Assembly (NCBI GenBank): GCA_031411495.1
Contig: JANOBD010000071.1
Location: forward strand, 1 to 64,000
Source of the DNA: JANOBD01 sp031411495
GTDB lineage: Bacteria; Planctomycetota; Phycisphaerae; Tepidisphaerales; Tepidisphaeraceae
Length of the DNA stretch: 64,000 nt
Direction: 5' to 3'
Positions 54,157 through 63,029 of this stretch are shown one piece after another. The notes under the pieces were generated by a model, which had not been told where the DNA came from, searched no databases, and saw nothing but the letters and a program-made list of their open reading frames with translations. Position 1 is the first letter of the stretch, and the number at the start of each line of letters is the position of its first letter. The translations under genes and the position numbers were made by a program.

Positions 54157-54964
54157 GATTTGACTCCCTTTAGGGCACTGGGGCGTTTGAGCATGTCGTA
54201 CGCGTACCTCTCATCTCCGATGAGTTCCTGTCGGGGTTGCAACGTGAGGGCGAGCGGTTCAAAGCCTGCAGCCTGAGCCAACTCCCAGAACCCGTCGATG
54301 GGGTAGGTGGTCATGTTCGCGGCGTTGTGCCTGTATCCCCAACGCCTGGGCTGCGTGGCTGCCGAAGCGGTTGAGTATTTGATTTGAATCATCGCCAAGC
54401 CTCCGGGACGCAGGAGCTTGAACGCAATATCGACGATGCGTTTGCCGTACTCTGGTGTCGGCACCAGTTCCATCACGTAGGTACATAGAAACAAGTCGCA
54501 CGGCATGGGTACTGATTTGCAGGCTTCTTCTGGAGTGGCGACATCAATGAGGACAGGAAGGAAGTTATCGATGCCCGCTTCCCGCAATGTCTTCTGACAC
54601 TCATCGAGTGTCGGTTGCGAGACGTCCACGCCGATGAATTGCTGGGCTTCCTTTGCGAAGTGAATGGCGTTCGACCCACCACCACATCCCCATTCACGAT
54701 GCGTTCGAGTGGGCGTTGCAAAGAGGTGAGTTTTGAGAACTCATCGAAGAGGTGCATTTGCTGTCTCCCAAGTTCGAGCCAAGCGGCGTCTGCAACACCT
54801 TGCTCCCCACGCCAATGCGAATAGGCTCGAAACTGCGAAGCATCAGTGTCGTGCCAGAACTCGCCGGACTGTTCGATAATTTGCCGTTCTGATTGGCGGT
54901 ACCCCACGAGCCGCGTCCCCCAAAGAATAGTGCGTTTGAGATGTCGGCTGAGTGATTGCTTCAT
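54153..54964 (-). pseudogene. class I SAM-dependent methyltransferase, frameshifted
   Basis: A first frame from ATG 54964 (MKQSLSRHLKRTILWGTRLV) runs to LERIVN, and the next frame carries WGCGGGSNAIHFAKEAQQFI then GVDVSQPTLDECQKTLREAG, i.e. the SAM-binding loop, to the end at 54153. A single base is missing near 54692-54697 (GTGAATGG where GTGGAATGG would restore the frame). Motif post-I (ELVPTPEYGKRIVDIAFKLL then RPGGLAMIQIKYS) is intact. Either a recent inactivation or a sequence error; restoring one base gives a normal 270-residue enzyme. Confidence 0.83.
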
Positions 54965-54990
54965 GGCTTTTATCCTGCTCAAAAGACCCA

Positions 54991-55011
54991 CCGCCGCGTA
55001 TTAGGCGGCGG
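54991..55011 (-). terminator. GC hairpin between the His-rich gene and the methyltransferase
   Basis: CCGCCGC at 54991-54997 and GCGGCGG at 55005-55011 form a 7-bp stem with a seven-base loop, followed on the minus strand by TGGGTCTTTT. It lies 20 bp after the 55033 gene and may separate the two halves of the copper cluster. Confidence 0.5.
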
Positions 55012-55032
55012 CGGGTGAGACTCGTGACGCAC

Positions 55033-55512
55033 TCAGTGCTTGTGTCCGGTGTGCCCGTCGTCTTTCTTCGGTTCATCGCCGCCGCCCATCTTGTGATGTT
55101 CGTCGTCGAGCACGATTTCCTTCCAGTTCTCGCCGTCTTTGACGTACGCCTTTTTCACATCAATGACATGCTTGTCAGCATGGACAATGCCCTCGACCTT
55201 GATCGTCTGAGCCGCGAAAGGGGCGAACGGCTTTGGATTGGTGAGCATGACGAGTGCGTCATCCTCTTTTTTCCCTTCGGGCAGAATCCCGGCGGGAATC
55301 CCAGTCGCCATGCACTTGGTCGCACACTCTGCGTGATCCTTGCCTTTGGCATCGCCGTCGCTCGCGGTGAAGCAGGCGGTGTCGATCAACTCACCAATGA
55401 CGGTCGTCGTCTTGCCTTCGACCTCCTTGTGGTCACCGTCGTGAGCAAAAGCGGTGAACGAAGCGGCGAAAACACCTCCGCCGATGAGGGTTGCAATCAG
55501 GAAGCGATTCAT
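55033..55512 (-). CDS. exported Cys/His-rich small protein of the copper cluster
   Basis: 159 residues from ATG 55512 (MNRFLIATLIGGGVFAASFT, a signal peptide ending at AFAHDGDHK). A conserved-looking core GELIDTACFTASDGDAKGKD then HAECATKCMATGIPAGIL has three cysteines and a His, a pattern found in small proteins next to metal-resistance genes. The tail is strongly His/Asp-rich (GHTGHKH). Metal binding in the periplasm is inferred. Confidence 0.8.
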   Translation of the reverse strand: MNRFLIATLIGGGVFAASFTAFAHDGDHKEVEGKTTTVIGELIDTACFTASDGDAKGKDHAECATKCMATGIPAGILPEGKKEDDALVMLTNPKPFAPFAAQTIKVEGIVHADKHVIDVKKAYVKDGENWKEIVLDDEHHKMGGGDEPKKDDGHTGHKH

Positions 55513-55659
55513 AACGGACTCCTTGTAATGCCCGGCCACACTATGCGGTCGGGACGGTTTTAGTCGTCCGGCGTGAACATCACGCCGGAGCAGGTCAGTG
55601 CAATCCGGTGGCGAGCAGTACGAGCATTGCCGCTGCCATTGCCGCCATTCCCAAGTCCA

Positions 55660-57228
55660 TCACTTCTTCACGATGAGTTTCATGCCGCACTTCGGGCATT
55701 TTCCGGGCTTGTCCGCGATGACTTCAGGGTGCATCGAGCATGTGTAGACCGTGCCGCTTGGAGCGTCGGGTTGAATCGCCGCCGGCGGTTCCACCTGTCC
55801 GTGTTGATGCCCAGCAACCGCACCGGGGACGGCAATGCGTGCCGCATCGGTTGTTTTGCGACTCGGGTCGATGCCGTCGCGTCGAAGGTCGCCGGATGAT
55901 GCGAGATCGGCGAGAGAGCCGGGCGGATCGACGTACCAGCCTGGGTCTTTATCGTAGCCGTCGGGCAGTTGTTCACGCACCTTCAGGATCGTGAACATGC
56001 CGCCCATCGTGATGATGTCTTTCGGGCTGCGTCCGCCGACCATCGGGATGCTGTTCGCCGGGACGGTCATTCCCATGTCGCCCATGTCACCCATGCCCGT
56101 CTGACCCATCGTCATATAGCCGGGAAGGAGCTGCCGCACGCGTTCGTCGAGTCCTTCGCTCGCGACGCCGACCGTGTTGGGAATTCCGTGACCCATCTGG
56201 TTCATCACGTGATGCAGCATGTGACAGTGCATGACCCAGTCGCCGGGGTTGTCGGCGACGAACTGTATCGTTCGCGTGCTGCCGGTGGGCATGATGACCG
56301 TGGTTTCCGGCCACTGAGCGGATTCGGGAATCTGGCCGCCGTCGGTTTCGGTGACGAGGTAGTAATACCCGTGCAGATGAATCGCGTGATGACTCATCAT
56401 GCTGAGATTTCCCAAACGAATGCGAACCTTGTCGCCGAGTTTGCAGACAAGGGAATCGGTACCGGGGAACGACTTGGCGTTGAACGTGAGGACGTTGAAG
56501 TCCGTCATCTCGTTCGGGTCGGGGCGATAGGTGCCGGGAACGATCTTCCACTCGCTAGAGAGCAGCACGAAGTCGCGGTCAGGGCGGTCTTCCTTTGACA
56601 AACCACGCGGATGAATGACGATCATCCCCATCATTCCCATCCCCATCTGAGTCATCTCGTCGTGATGGCTGTGGTACATCAGCGTGCCGTGCTGACGGAG
56701 GGTGAACTCATACTTAAATGTTTCGCCGGGTTGAATTGCCCGCTGCGAAACGCCACCGACACCATCCATGCCGCTGGGAACGATGACGCCGTGCCAGTGA
56801 ATCGTTGTCGCCGCAGCGAGACGGTTCGTAACATAGATGCGCACACGATCGCCTTCGACCGCTTCAATCGTCGGACCATGCACTTGGCCATTGTAGCCCC
56901 AGCAGATTGCTTTGAGTCCAGGAGCGAACTCGTGTTCGACTTCCTCTGCGATGAGGTGCATGACCTTCACGCCGTCGACAACGGTAAACGGCAACGTCGA
57001 CCCGTTGGGTGTAATGGTCGGCGTGTAATCCTTACCCGGTTCACCTGGGGGAAACGGATTCGGATCGGGTTCGGCGCGGGCACCTTCGGCTCCGGTGCCG
57101 CCCCAATCGTTGGGCTTCTTATTGTCGGGTGCTGCCTTTGCTTCGTTGCCTCTGAGCAACAGCGCACCGCCAGCAATAGCGGCACCGCTGAGTAGGGCAT
57201 TTCGACGGGACATAGGTGCTTTAAACAT
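55660..57228 (-). CDS. multicopper oxidase with C-terminal heavy-metal-binding domain
   Basis: 522 residues from ATG 57228 behind GGAGG; an in-frame start upstream is a shadow. A Tat-type leader (MSRRNALLSGAAIAGGALLL) precedes cupredoxin domains with all four copper motifs: HWHGVIVPSGMD, YHSHHDEMTQMG, HAIHLHGYYYLV and MHCHMLHHVMNQMG. Met-rich stretches (MGQTGMGDMGDMGM) fit Cu(I) oxidation in the periplasm. The end VYTCSMHPEVIADKPGKCPK is a fused HMBD almost identical to that of the lipoprotein at 58645-59031. Two bases separate it from the TolC gene. Confidence 0.93.
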   Translation of the reverse strand: MFKAPMSRRNALLSGAAIAGGALLLRGNEAKAAPDNKKPNDWGGTGAEGARAEPDPNPFPPGEPGKDYTPTITPNGSTLPFTVVDGVKVMHLIAEEVEHEFAPGLKAICWGYNGQVHGPTIEAVEGDRVRIYVTNRLAAATTIHWHGVIVPSGMDGVGGVSQRAIQPGETFKYEFTLRQHGTLMYHSHHDEMTQMGMGMMGMIVIHPRGLSKEDRPDRDFVLLSSEWKIVPGTYRPDPNEMTDFNVLTFNAKSFPGTDSLVCKLGDKVRIRLGNLSMMSHHAIHLHGYYYLVTETDGGQIPESAQWPETTVIMPTGSTRTIQFVADNPGDWVMHCHMLHHVMNQMGHGIPNTVGVASEGLDERVRQLLPGYMTMGQTGMGDMGDMGMTVPANSIPMVGGRSPKDIITMGGMFTILKVREQLPDGYDKDPGWYVDPPGSLADLASSGDLRRDGIDPSRKTTDAARIAVPGAVAGHQHGQVEPPAAIQPDAPSGTVYTCSMHPEVIADKPGKCPKCGMKLIVKK

Positions 57229-57229
57229 G

Positions 57230-58648
57230 TTAGTGACCTCCGGTGTTGTTTGATGGCGAGTCGGACGAGGTGCTGACAGGTGCGAGCCCGCCGCGAACCA
57301 TGCGGCCACCTGCGGTTTGTTCGAGTTGAGAACGGGCTATCCAATAGTCACGCAGGGCTTCGATGTACTGCTTGCCGGCGTCCACTTGGTCGCGTCTGGC
57401 TTGAAGCAGCTCGAACGCGCCGACGAGCATCGCATTGTATTCCTTTTGTGTTTCGTCAACGACGAGCTGACGCAGCGGCAGAACAACGGCTTTGAGATGT
57501 TGAACCCGACTTCGAGCCGCCTGCATGCGGGTGTGTGCCGCACGCACGCCTGAACGGATCTCGATGGCAGTCGAGTAGTAGGTGTTGAGCGACTGTCGCA
57601 ACTCAGCATCGGCCTTGGCGATCGCGGGCTGACCCCGCGTAAAAATCGGAATTGGCAGTGAGACAGCAGGACCGAGTGACCAGTCTCCGTCACGCTCAGA
57701 CGTGATGCCGGCTTCAAGATTGGATAGCAAACCCAGTGGCTTGGTGATGCCGAGACGTTTGGCGGCAAGTTCGATTCCGCCTCGTGCCACTTTCAGGTCA
57801 AGGCTTCGTTCGAGGGCAACCGACTCAAGACGTGTGCTTGGAAATGCTGCATCAGGTACGTCGGGAAGACGTGTCGCCGTTTTCCATTTGCCCGCTTCGC
57901 CGAAAAGACCCATCAGCACGTTCAACTCTTCGTGGAGCGAGAGGACTTCTTCCTCGGCCGCATTCAGTCCGAGCTTGGCTTCCTCGTAAACAGTCTGTTC
58001 GCGCGCAACGCGAAGCAGCGTGTTGTTGCCGGCCGCTCGAACGCGTTTTGCGAAGTCGTAGGATGCTTCGAATGACGCGAGCGAAGTTCGACGCATTTCC
58101 AACAACTGCTCTGCGGCTTGGAGCTTGAAGAAAGTCACCTTCACTTGCCCAGCAAGGTCGATGACACTTCCCGTCACTTGTAGCTTTTGCGATTCAAACT
58201 GCTGCTCTGCGATGCGTTTTCGCATCGGGATGAAGAACACGTCGAGAAAGTCGAAGGCGATACCCGCATCGATTACATCGCTTCCGCCGGAGCCCACGAA
58301 GCGAATGGAGCCGTCGAACACCGGGTTCTTGAGCAGTCCCGCTTGCACGAGGTCTGCTTGTGCGATGCGGAGTGTCTCGAAGGTCGATTGAAGGTTGCGG
58401 TTCTTGAGTAGTGCAATCTGCACCGCTTCATCGATTGTCACTTCGTCTGTGAGCATTTGTCGGATGGCGGTCAAAACGGCGGCGTCTTCGCTGGTGCCTT
58501 GGTTCCAGTGAATCCGAGCCACGCCGTGTGTTGCGGCGAGTGCCTGAACGTCGGTGAAGCCCGGACTCTGCTGGATTCCCGCACATCCGGTGAGCAGCGC
58601 CGTTGAAGTGAGTGTGCCGTGAATGATAAGCGTTCGAATCGGCATCAT
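57230..58648 (-). CDS. TolC/CusC-type outer-membrane efflux protein
   Basis: 472 residues from ATG 58648 (overlapping the lipoprotein stop). The leader ends in ALLTGCAGIQQ, a lipobox (LTGC), so the protein is a lipid-anchored outer-membrane factor. Two OEP repeats rich in long helices follow: VTIDEAVQIALLKNRNLQST, then ESVALERSLDLKVARGGIEL and YYSTAIEIRSGVRAAHTRMQ. No RND pump or CusB adaptor is encoded next to it. Likely part of metal efflux across the outer membrane. Confidence 0.88.
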   Translation of the reverse strand: MMPIRTLIIHGTLTSTALLTGCAGIQQSPGFTDVQALAATHGVARIHWNQGTSEDAAVLTAIRQMLTDEVTIDEAVQIALLKNRNLQSTFETLRIAQADLVQAGLLKNPVFDGSIRFVGSGGSDVIDAGIAFDFLDVFFIPMRKRIAEQQFESQKLQVTGSVIDLAGQVKVTFFKLQAAEQLLEMRRTSLASFEASYDFAKRVRAAGNNTLLRVAREQTVYEEAKLGLNAAEEEVLSLHEELNVLMGLFGEAGKWKTATRLPDVPDAAFPSTRLESVALERSLDLKVARGGIELAAKRLGITKPLGLLSNLEAGITSERDGDWSLGPAVSLPIPIFTRGQPAIAKADAELRQSLNTYYSTAIEIRSGVRAAHTRMQAARSRVQHLKAVVLPLRQLVVDETQKEYNAMLVGAFELLQARRDQVDAGKQYIEALRDYWIARSQLEQTAGGRMVRGGLAPVSTSSDSPSNNTGGH

Positions 58649-59031
58649 TTGATTCCCTTTTTGATGAGTGTCATCCCGCACTTTGGGCACTTGCCGGGCT
58701 TGTCAGAGATGACTTCCGGGTGCATCGAGCAGGTATAGGTGACGGCTACACCGTCGGTCGGTTCCGAGGATTGCGACGAAGCATGTCCGGCATGATCGGC
58801 ACCCGACATGACGTCAGCACTGGTTGTCCCGGTGAAGGGGTCTTTCTGATGGCTCGACTCTCCACCAAGTCCTGCGGTCAGCGGTGTGAGCGCCGGTAGT
58901 TCCGGACTGATTTGGACGGATGCCGGATGCTGCGGGTCAGAGGGGTCGGTCGCACCGTTTGGCAACGGAGCGGTCGTAGTACAGCCACCTAGAAACAATG
59001 CCGCTGAGGCGGCCAGAATCGTTCGGCTCAT
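58645..59031 (-). CDS. metal-binding lipoprotein (HMBD)
   Basis: 128 residues from ATG 59031 (GGGAGA upstream). The lipobox is LFLGGC; a His-containing spacer (SGADHAGHASSQSSE) leads to one HMBD, YTCSMHPEVISDKPGKCPKC then GMTLIKKG. The module is a near copy of the multicopper-oxidase tail. It probably binds or delivers Cu(I) at the outer membrane, next to the TolC-type protein it overlaps. Confidence 0.88.
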   Translation of the reverse strand: MSRTILAASAALFLGGCTTTAPLPNGATDPSDPQHPASVQISPELPALTPLTAGLGGESSHQKDPFTGTTSADVMSGADHAGHASSQSSEPTDGVAVTYTCSMHPEVISDKPGKCPKCGMTLIKKGIK

Positions 59032-59155
59032 GAAATCTCCCAAATTGTTGTGTGAAAGAAAACGGTGCGTGATGTCGGATGCGTTTAGATCTCGACCGAC
59101 AGAGCGCACAAAAACACCACGGCAGAACGAGTCAGCCGGAGCGGTGCGTCAGCGT

Positions 59156-59590
59156 CTAGATTTGGAGCGTGCATTTGAGCCGCAGGACATTGGGCGGCTC
59201 AGGTGGATGGGCGGAGCGGTAGGAAAATGGAGATTGTGAAACGCTGGTTGTCGCAAAGCCGAGCGATAATGATGTCAAGAGAATGGGTGTAACGAGCTGA
59301 AACTTTGCCGAGGCGGCCACGGCTTGGTCACGTTCGACCGACGCTTGAAGCGTCGATGCGTCGCCACAATGCGGGCAATTGTCGTCGTGCTTATGGCCCT
59401 TCGAGTGGGAACTTTCCTGAGAAGACTCGTCATCGCCATCACAGCAGTCGTGTTCTGATGCATGGGCTGCGACTGGCATTTCCGGCGAGGCGGGCATCGC
59501 ATTTGCAGAACAAACACATACCAGATGTGCCAGCATGAAAACTGGAATCATCAAGAAGCGAAACAGTTTGTTCTGAGCAGAATACCGCAT
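59156..59590 (-). CDS. small exported His/Cys-rich protein of the copper cluster (DUF2946-like)
   Basis: 144 residues from ATG 59590. A signal peptide (MRYSAQNKLFRFLMIPVFML) is followed by a metal-ligand-dense stretch (EHDCCDGDDESSQESSHSKG, HKHDDNCPHC), one TM-like segment (FQLVTPILLTSLSLGFATTS) and a Pro/Leu end (HPPEPPNVLRLKCTLQI) that recurs at the end of similar small proteins in copper operons. First gene of the minus-strand cluster; its promoter should lie in 59591-59733. Confidence 0.75.
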   Translation of the reverse strand: MRYSAQNKLFRFLMIPVFMLAHLVCVCSANAMPASPEMPVAAHASEHDCCDGDDESSQESSHSKGHKHDDNCPHCGDASTLQASVERDQAVAASAKFQLVTPILLTSLSLGFATTSVSQSPFSYRSAHPPEPPNVLRLKCTLQI

Positions 59591-59823
59591 GGCCGCTTAG
59601 AGGATGCTATTACTCTAAACGGAGCTGGACAAGCCTTGCGTTCAATCTCTCGTTTTATTCAGAAGAATTTCTTCCTTCTACGAGTCGATTGATACGCGAG
59701 TGGTCGAAAGGCCATTGCCGCGCGGACTCATGGTTGACCCCGCCCCCGAAAAGGTGCTCACGGATAATGAGAATTTTCTGACCGTTCGGGCCATCATGAA
59801 GGTCGTCGAAGACGACCAAGGAG

Positions 59824-60096
59824 ATGGCCAGGCGGAAGTCGGAGTTTACGGAAGAGCAGATCGCGTTCGCACTGCGTCAGGCGGAGGCGGGTACGACAGT
59901 CGATGAGATCTGTCGGAAGCTGGGCGTGACGCAGGCGACGTTTTACCGGTGGAAGAAGAAGTACGCCGGGATGGGTGTGTCGGAATTGCGTCGGCTGAAG
60001 CAGGTTGAGGAAGAGAACCGGAAGCTGAAGCAGCTGGTGGCGGACCTGTCGCTGGACAAGCACATGCTTCAGGAGATCGTCCGAAAAAAGCTCTGA
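59824..60096 (+). CDS. IS3 transposase OrfA
   Basis: 90 residues, a HTH_21/Tnp_1 helix-turn-helix (KSEFTEEQIAFALRQAEAGT then TVDEICRKLGVTQATFYRWK) followed by a leucine-zipper-like helix (ELRRLKQVEEENRKLKQLVA). It ends KHMLQEIVRKKL with the slippery A-AAA-AAG at 60084-60090. It binds the IS ends. Confidence 0.93.
   Translation: MARRKSEFTEEQIAFALRQAEAGTTVDEICRKLGVTQATFYRWKKKYAGMGVSELRRLKQVEEENRKLKQLVADLSLDKHMLQEIVRKKL
60084..60090 (+). other. programmed -1 ribosomal frameshift site
   Basis: A-AAA-AAG in the OrfA frame, directly before its stop TGA at 60094-60096: the canonical heptamer with which IS3 elements make the OrfAB fusion transposase. Confidence 0.85.
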
Positions 60097-60938
60097 GGCC
60101 AGCTCGCAAGCGTGAGCTGGCGAAGGAACTGATGGAGTTGTATCGGGTCAGCCAACGGCGTGCGTGTGGCCTGTTGGACCTGTGGCCACGGATCATGCGG
60201 TACCAGTCGGTGAAGGATCGCCAGGACGGTTTGCGGATGCGGCTGAAGGATCTGGCGGCGACGCGCGTTCGCTATGGTTACCGTCGGCTGCATGTGCTGC
60301 TGCGGCGGGAAGGCTGGGAGATCAACCACAAGCGTGTGCTGCGGATTTACCGGGAAGAAGGGCTGAATCTGCGTACGAAGCGGCCTCGGCGCCGGGTGGC
60401 TGCGAAGAACAGAGAAGAAAGAGCTGCTGCTACTGCTGTAAATGAGAATTGGTCAATGGACTTCATGTCCGAGCAGCTCTGTGACGGGCGATGGATCCGG
60501 GTGTTGACGATAGTGGATAACTTTACGCGTGAGAGCCTGGCGGCGGAGGTCGAACAGAAGTTCAGCGGCTACGGGTTGACGGCGATCCTGGCGCGGATCG
60601 CGCGGCAACGCGGTTGTCCGAAATTGATCAGAGTGGACAATGGTCCTGAGTTCACGAGCAAGGCACTGGACCAGTGGGCGTACTTGAACAAGGTGACGTT
60701 GGACTTCAGCCGACCCGGAAAACCTACGGACAATGCGTTCATCGAGAGCTTCAACGGGAAACTGCGAGCGGAGTGCTTGAATCAGCATTGGTTCACGAGC
60801 TTGTCGGACGCGAAGATGAAGATCGAGCAGTGGCGGGAAGACTACAACGAGGCGCGGCCTCACCAGTCGCTGGGTTACCTGGCACCCAGCGAGTTCGCCA
60901 AGAAGAGCCAGACGGCAAAGCGGCCCGAACCGGTCTGA
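60084..60938 (+). CDS. IS3 transposase OrfB (DDE integrase), made by -1 frameshift
   Basis: The catalytic part reads on from the slippery site in the -1 frame as KKALRPARKRELAKELM; an internal ATG at 60132 allows a stand-alone form. HTH_21 and rve core follow with the catalytic triad: Asp in NWSMDFMSEQL, Asp in IRVDNGPEFTS and Glu in NAFIESFNGKLRAE. Intact, so the element may still be active. Confidence 0.93.
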   Translation, partial: KKALRPARKRELAKELMELYRVSQRRACGLLDLWPRIMRYQSVKDRQDGLRMRLKDLAATRVRYGYRRLHVLLRREGWEINHKRVLRIYREEGLNLRTKRPRRRVAAKNREERAAATAVNENWSMDFMSEQLCDGRWIRVLTIVDNFTRESLAAEVEQKFSGYGLTAILARIARQRGCPKLIRVDNGPEFTSKALDQWAYLNKVTLDFSRPGKPTDNAFIESFNGKLRAECLNQHWFTSLSDAKMKIEQWREDYNEARPHQSLGYLAPSEFAKKSQTAKRPEPV

Positions 60939-60980
60939 AACCTCTCGTTACGAATGAGCACACATTGGGGGCAGGTTCAA

Positions 60981-61164
60981 GGCCAAAGGGGACTCTCATA
61001 ACGCCTGGACCGGATTCAGGGGAGCAGATCACATCCTCTTCAACACGCTCACGGCGATCTCGCTGCTGCTGCCCGGCCACTGCCCCACCTGCGGCTACGC
61101 CATGCGGGCCAATCCGGCGCGGTGTTCGGAGTGCGGGCAGGAGGCGAAGCCGGTGAGGACATGA
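60981..61164 (+). pseudogene. truncated gene with C-terminal zinc ribbon (remnant)
   Basis: The frame continues from the IS edge as FKAKGDSHNAWTGFRGADH then ILFNTLTAISLLLPGHCPTC and ends GYAMRANPARCSECGQEAKP VRT at TGA 61162-61164. This is the typical C-terminus of planctomycete membrane proteins with a CxxC...CxxC knuckle. The 5' part is missing, presumably removed when the IS inserted. Confidence 0.7.
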
Positions 61165-61249
61165 AGCCCGGCCTACCGATCACGCGGCTTTTCTCGTTGA
61201 CGTGCCGCGTCCGACCTGAGACGCTGGTTGAACACTTCTCGGAGGCTCG

Positions 61250-61948
61250 ATGAACACTCGTGGACAGATGGATCGGCTGGAAGCCCGCAGGCTGCTCGCG
61301 GAGGTCTCGCTCGTAATCGATGACGTCGCCAGCCCGGTTTCAGTAACCGCGACGCTCAACGGCGCGTCGCTCACTCCCAATTCACAGACGCAGGCGACGA
61401 CGCTGAGCGGCTCGATCGCGGCGAGCGTCACCGGGCGTGGCGTCAAACTGCTGGGCGGCGATATCGATCTTGTCGGTGTGACCGGCGGCGCGACCTATGT
61501 GTTCGATATTCCCGGCGGCGGCGCCGCCTCGGTCGTCGCCCCGACCGTCGTGCTCACCACCTCGCGCGTGCCGGCGACCGGGAACAAGTTCAGCGCGCGG
61601 CGGATCTCGGTCGGTTTCAGCAACGGCGACGTCTCCTTCAACGGCAGCGTCGTGGCCGACCTCGCCGACTACAACGCGCAGTTCGAGTATTCGATCGCCC
61701 GCGTCAAGAGCTCGGCGTCGGCGGTGCGGCTCACTGTCCCGATGAACTTCACGGCCGCAACGAGCTTCACGTTTCAGAGCGTGCCATACACGTTGAACGT
61801 CGCGTTCGCCGGCACGCTGGTGGCGGTCGGCAGCTTCGTCACCGGCGCGAGCGTGTCGTCGCTGACGGCGATGCCCGCGATCCCTTCGCCGGCGCAGATG
61901 CGTGTCCGCAAGCCGATCGGCGGGGAAATCTTGAGCGGCGAACTCTGA
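61250..61948 (+). CDS. surface protein with the planctomycete LEARRLL start motif
   Basis: 232 residues from ATG 61250. The opening MNTRGQMDRLEARRLLAEVS has the LE-x-R-x-L-L motif characteristic of extracellular planctomycete proteins, often without a classical signal peptide. The rest is Val/Ser/Thr-rich beta-type sequence (SIAASVTGRGVKLLGGDIDL and VVAPTVVLTTSRVPATGNKF) without a named domain. It is the only intact gene in the decayed 61-63 kb stretch. Confidence 0.78.
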   Translation: MNTRGQMDRLEARRLLAEVSLVIDDVASPVSVTATLNGASLTPNSQTQATTLSGSIAASVTGRGVKLLGGDIDLVGVTGGATYVFDIPGGGAASVVAPTVVLTTSRVPATGNKFSARRISVGFSNGDVSFNGSVVADLADYNAQFEYSIARVKSSASAVRLTVPMNFTAATSFTFQSVPYTLNVAFAGTLVAVGSFVTGASVSSLTAMPAIPSPAQMRVRKPIGGEILSGEL

Positions 61949-61994
61949 GCCGGGTGCAGCACTGGCGTACTCGCCTGTGGGGTGCGCCTACCCC

Positions 61995-62290
61995 TCAAAT
62001 GGACAGCGCGAGATAGCGGTGATACGCCGCCTCGACATCCGCTTTGGGCGTGTACGTTTTCATTGCGCTGCTGTGCTTCACGATCTGCCGGGCTTCGGCC
62101 AGAGATCTGCGGCGAGTTGGTTGAGCAGTTCGTTCTGCGTTCCGCCGCCGACGATGTGGAGGACGTCGATCGTGCGGCCGAGGACGTCTTCAAGCCCGTC
62201 AATCGTTTTGCGGTACTCGAGGGCAAGCGAGTCAAGGCAGCAGCGGATGAACGCGCCGTCATCCGGGAGACGGCCTGCTGCGTTCGCGTT
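61995..62290 (-). pseudogene. rhamnulokinase (FGGY kinase) 3' remnant
   Basis: Minus-strand frames read LPDDGAFIRCCLDSLALEYR, then LGRTIDVLHIVGGGTQNELL and NQLAAD, the ADP-binding end of rhamnulokinases. After NQLAAD about 30 codons are lost and the family C-terminus resumes in another frame as SLAEARQIVKHSSAMKTYTP and ADVEAAYHRYLAL, with TGA at 61995-61997. So an internal deletion plus loss of the 5' three-quarters has left a dead piece. Confidence 0.72.
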
Positions 62291-62501
62291 TGATCTGATC
62301 GGCCCAGCTCGCGACTTCGGCGTCGCTGATGTTCACGTCTTCGCCCAGCAGCGCGTGGATGCCGGCTTCGGCCTCGGACGTGAGATGGTTCTCGGCAATC
62401 AACGCAATGACCTGATGCCCTTCGCCGCCCCAGGCGAACGCATGACCGGCGCAGAGCGTCACGGCTGAGATGAAGGATACGGCAGCGGCCTTGATGGTCA
62501 T
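62259..62501 (-). pseudogene. S1/P1 nuclease 5' fragment
   Basis: 80 residues from ATG 62501: signal peptide (KAAAVSFISAVTLCAGHAFA), then WGGEGHQVIALIAENHLTSE, the N-terminal Trp/Gly/His zinc-site start of S1/P1 nucleases, and DAEVASWADQIKRER. Sequence then turns into the rhamnulokinase remnant. About 200 C-terminal residues and most zinc ligands are missing. Confidence 0.75.
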
Positions 62502-62504
62502 CGT

Positions 62505-62937
62505 TCATTCCAGATCGACGCCGACACTCTCGGCCAGAGCACACGCGAGACGATACATCGCCCGCTCGTCCTCGCCTTCACGATAGACCTTGACGACGTG
62601 GATCTCTGCCGGACTTACGCGCAGGTCGACGGCGCGGCCCTCATAGGCCGCGCCGACGGTCCCCAGGAAGGACGCGGACAGGTCGAACACGCTGAGTCGA
62701 GAGCCGATAACCACATGCCGTTATTGCGACTCGCGAGCCCGGCGAGGTAGCCGCTTTGGCCGCGACCGTCGATGATTCGCGGATCTGCGAAGCGGCCCGA
62801 TCAGCGCCCTCGCCAAGCAGGAAGCAATGAACTTCCAGCCGATACTCGTGGTTGCCTTTCGCATTGTGAATCTGTTGGCGAATCGGCTCGTCCACTATCC
62901 GCAATCGCTCCGCGTTCCACTCCCACGGAGACAACAC
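62505..62937 (-). other. unresolved, probably decayed coding DNA
   Basis: Two partly overlapping minus-strand frames, LRIVDEPIRQQIHNAKGNHE then YRLEVHCFLLGEGADRAASQ, and SVFDLSASFLGTVGAAYEGR then AVDLRVSPAEIHVVKVYREG, look like consecutive pieces of one broken protein. I recognise no family. The neighbours on the left are also gene remnants. Confidence 0.4.
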
Positions 62938-63029
62938 TTCCAGCCGTGGTTAAAATCGCATGAGTTGCCTACCGAGTTGCCTGCCCAGACCCTTCTCTTG
63001 TTCGAGACTATTTTGCTAAGATTGCATGC

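Larger units (their letters stand above)
59734..60980 (+). mobile_element. IS3-family insertion sequence
   Basis: About 1.25 kb. The ends pair imperfectly: TTGACCCCGCCCCCGAAAAG at 59734 and, inverted, TTGAACCTGCCCCCAATGTG ending at 60980. Inside are OrfA and OrfB with a programmed frameshift. I cannot see a convincing target duplication. It separates the copper cluster from the truncated zinc-ribbon gene that follows and probably caused that truncation. Confidence 0.88.

Noticed and set aside
59734..60980. Target-site duplication of the IS3 element
   Set aside because: The bases directly outside the paired ends do not match; the ends may have been altered by a later deletion.
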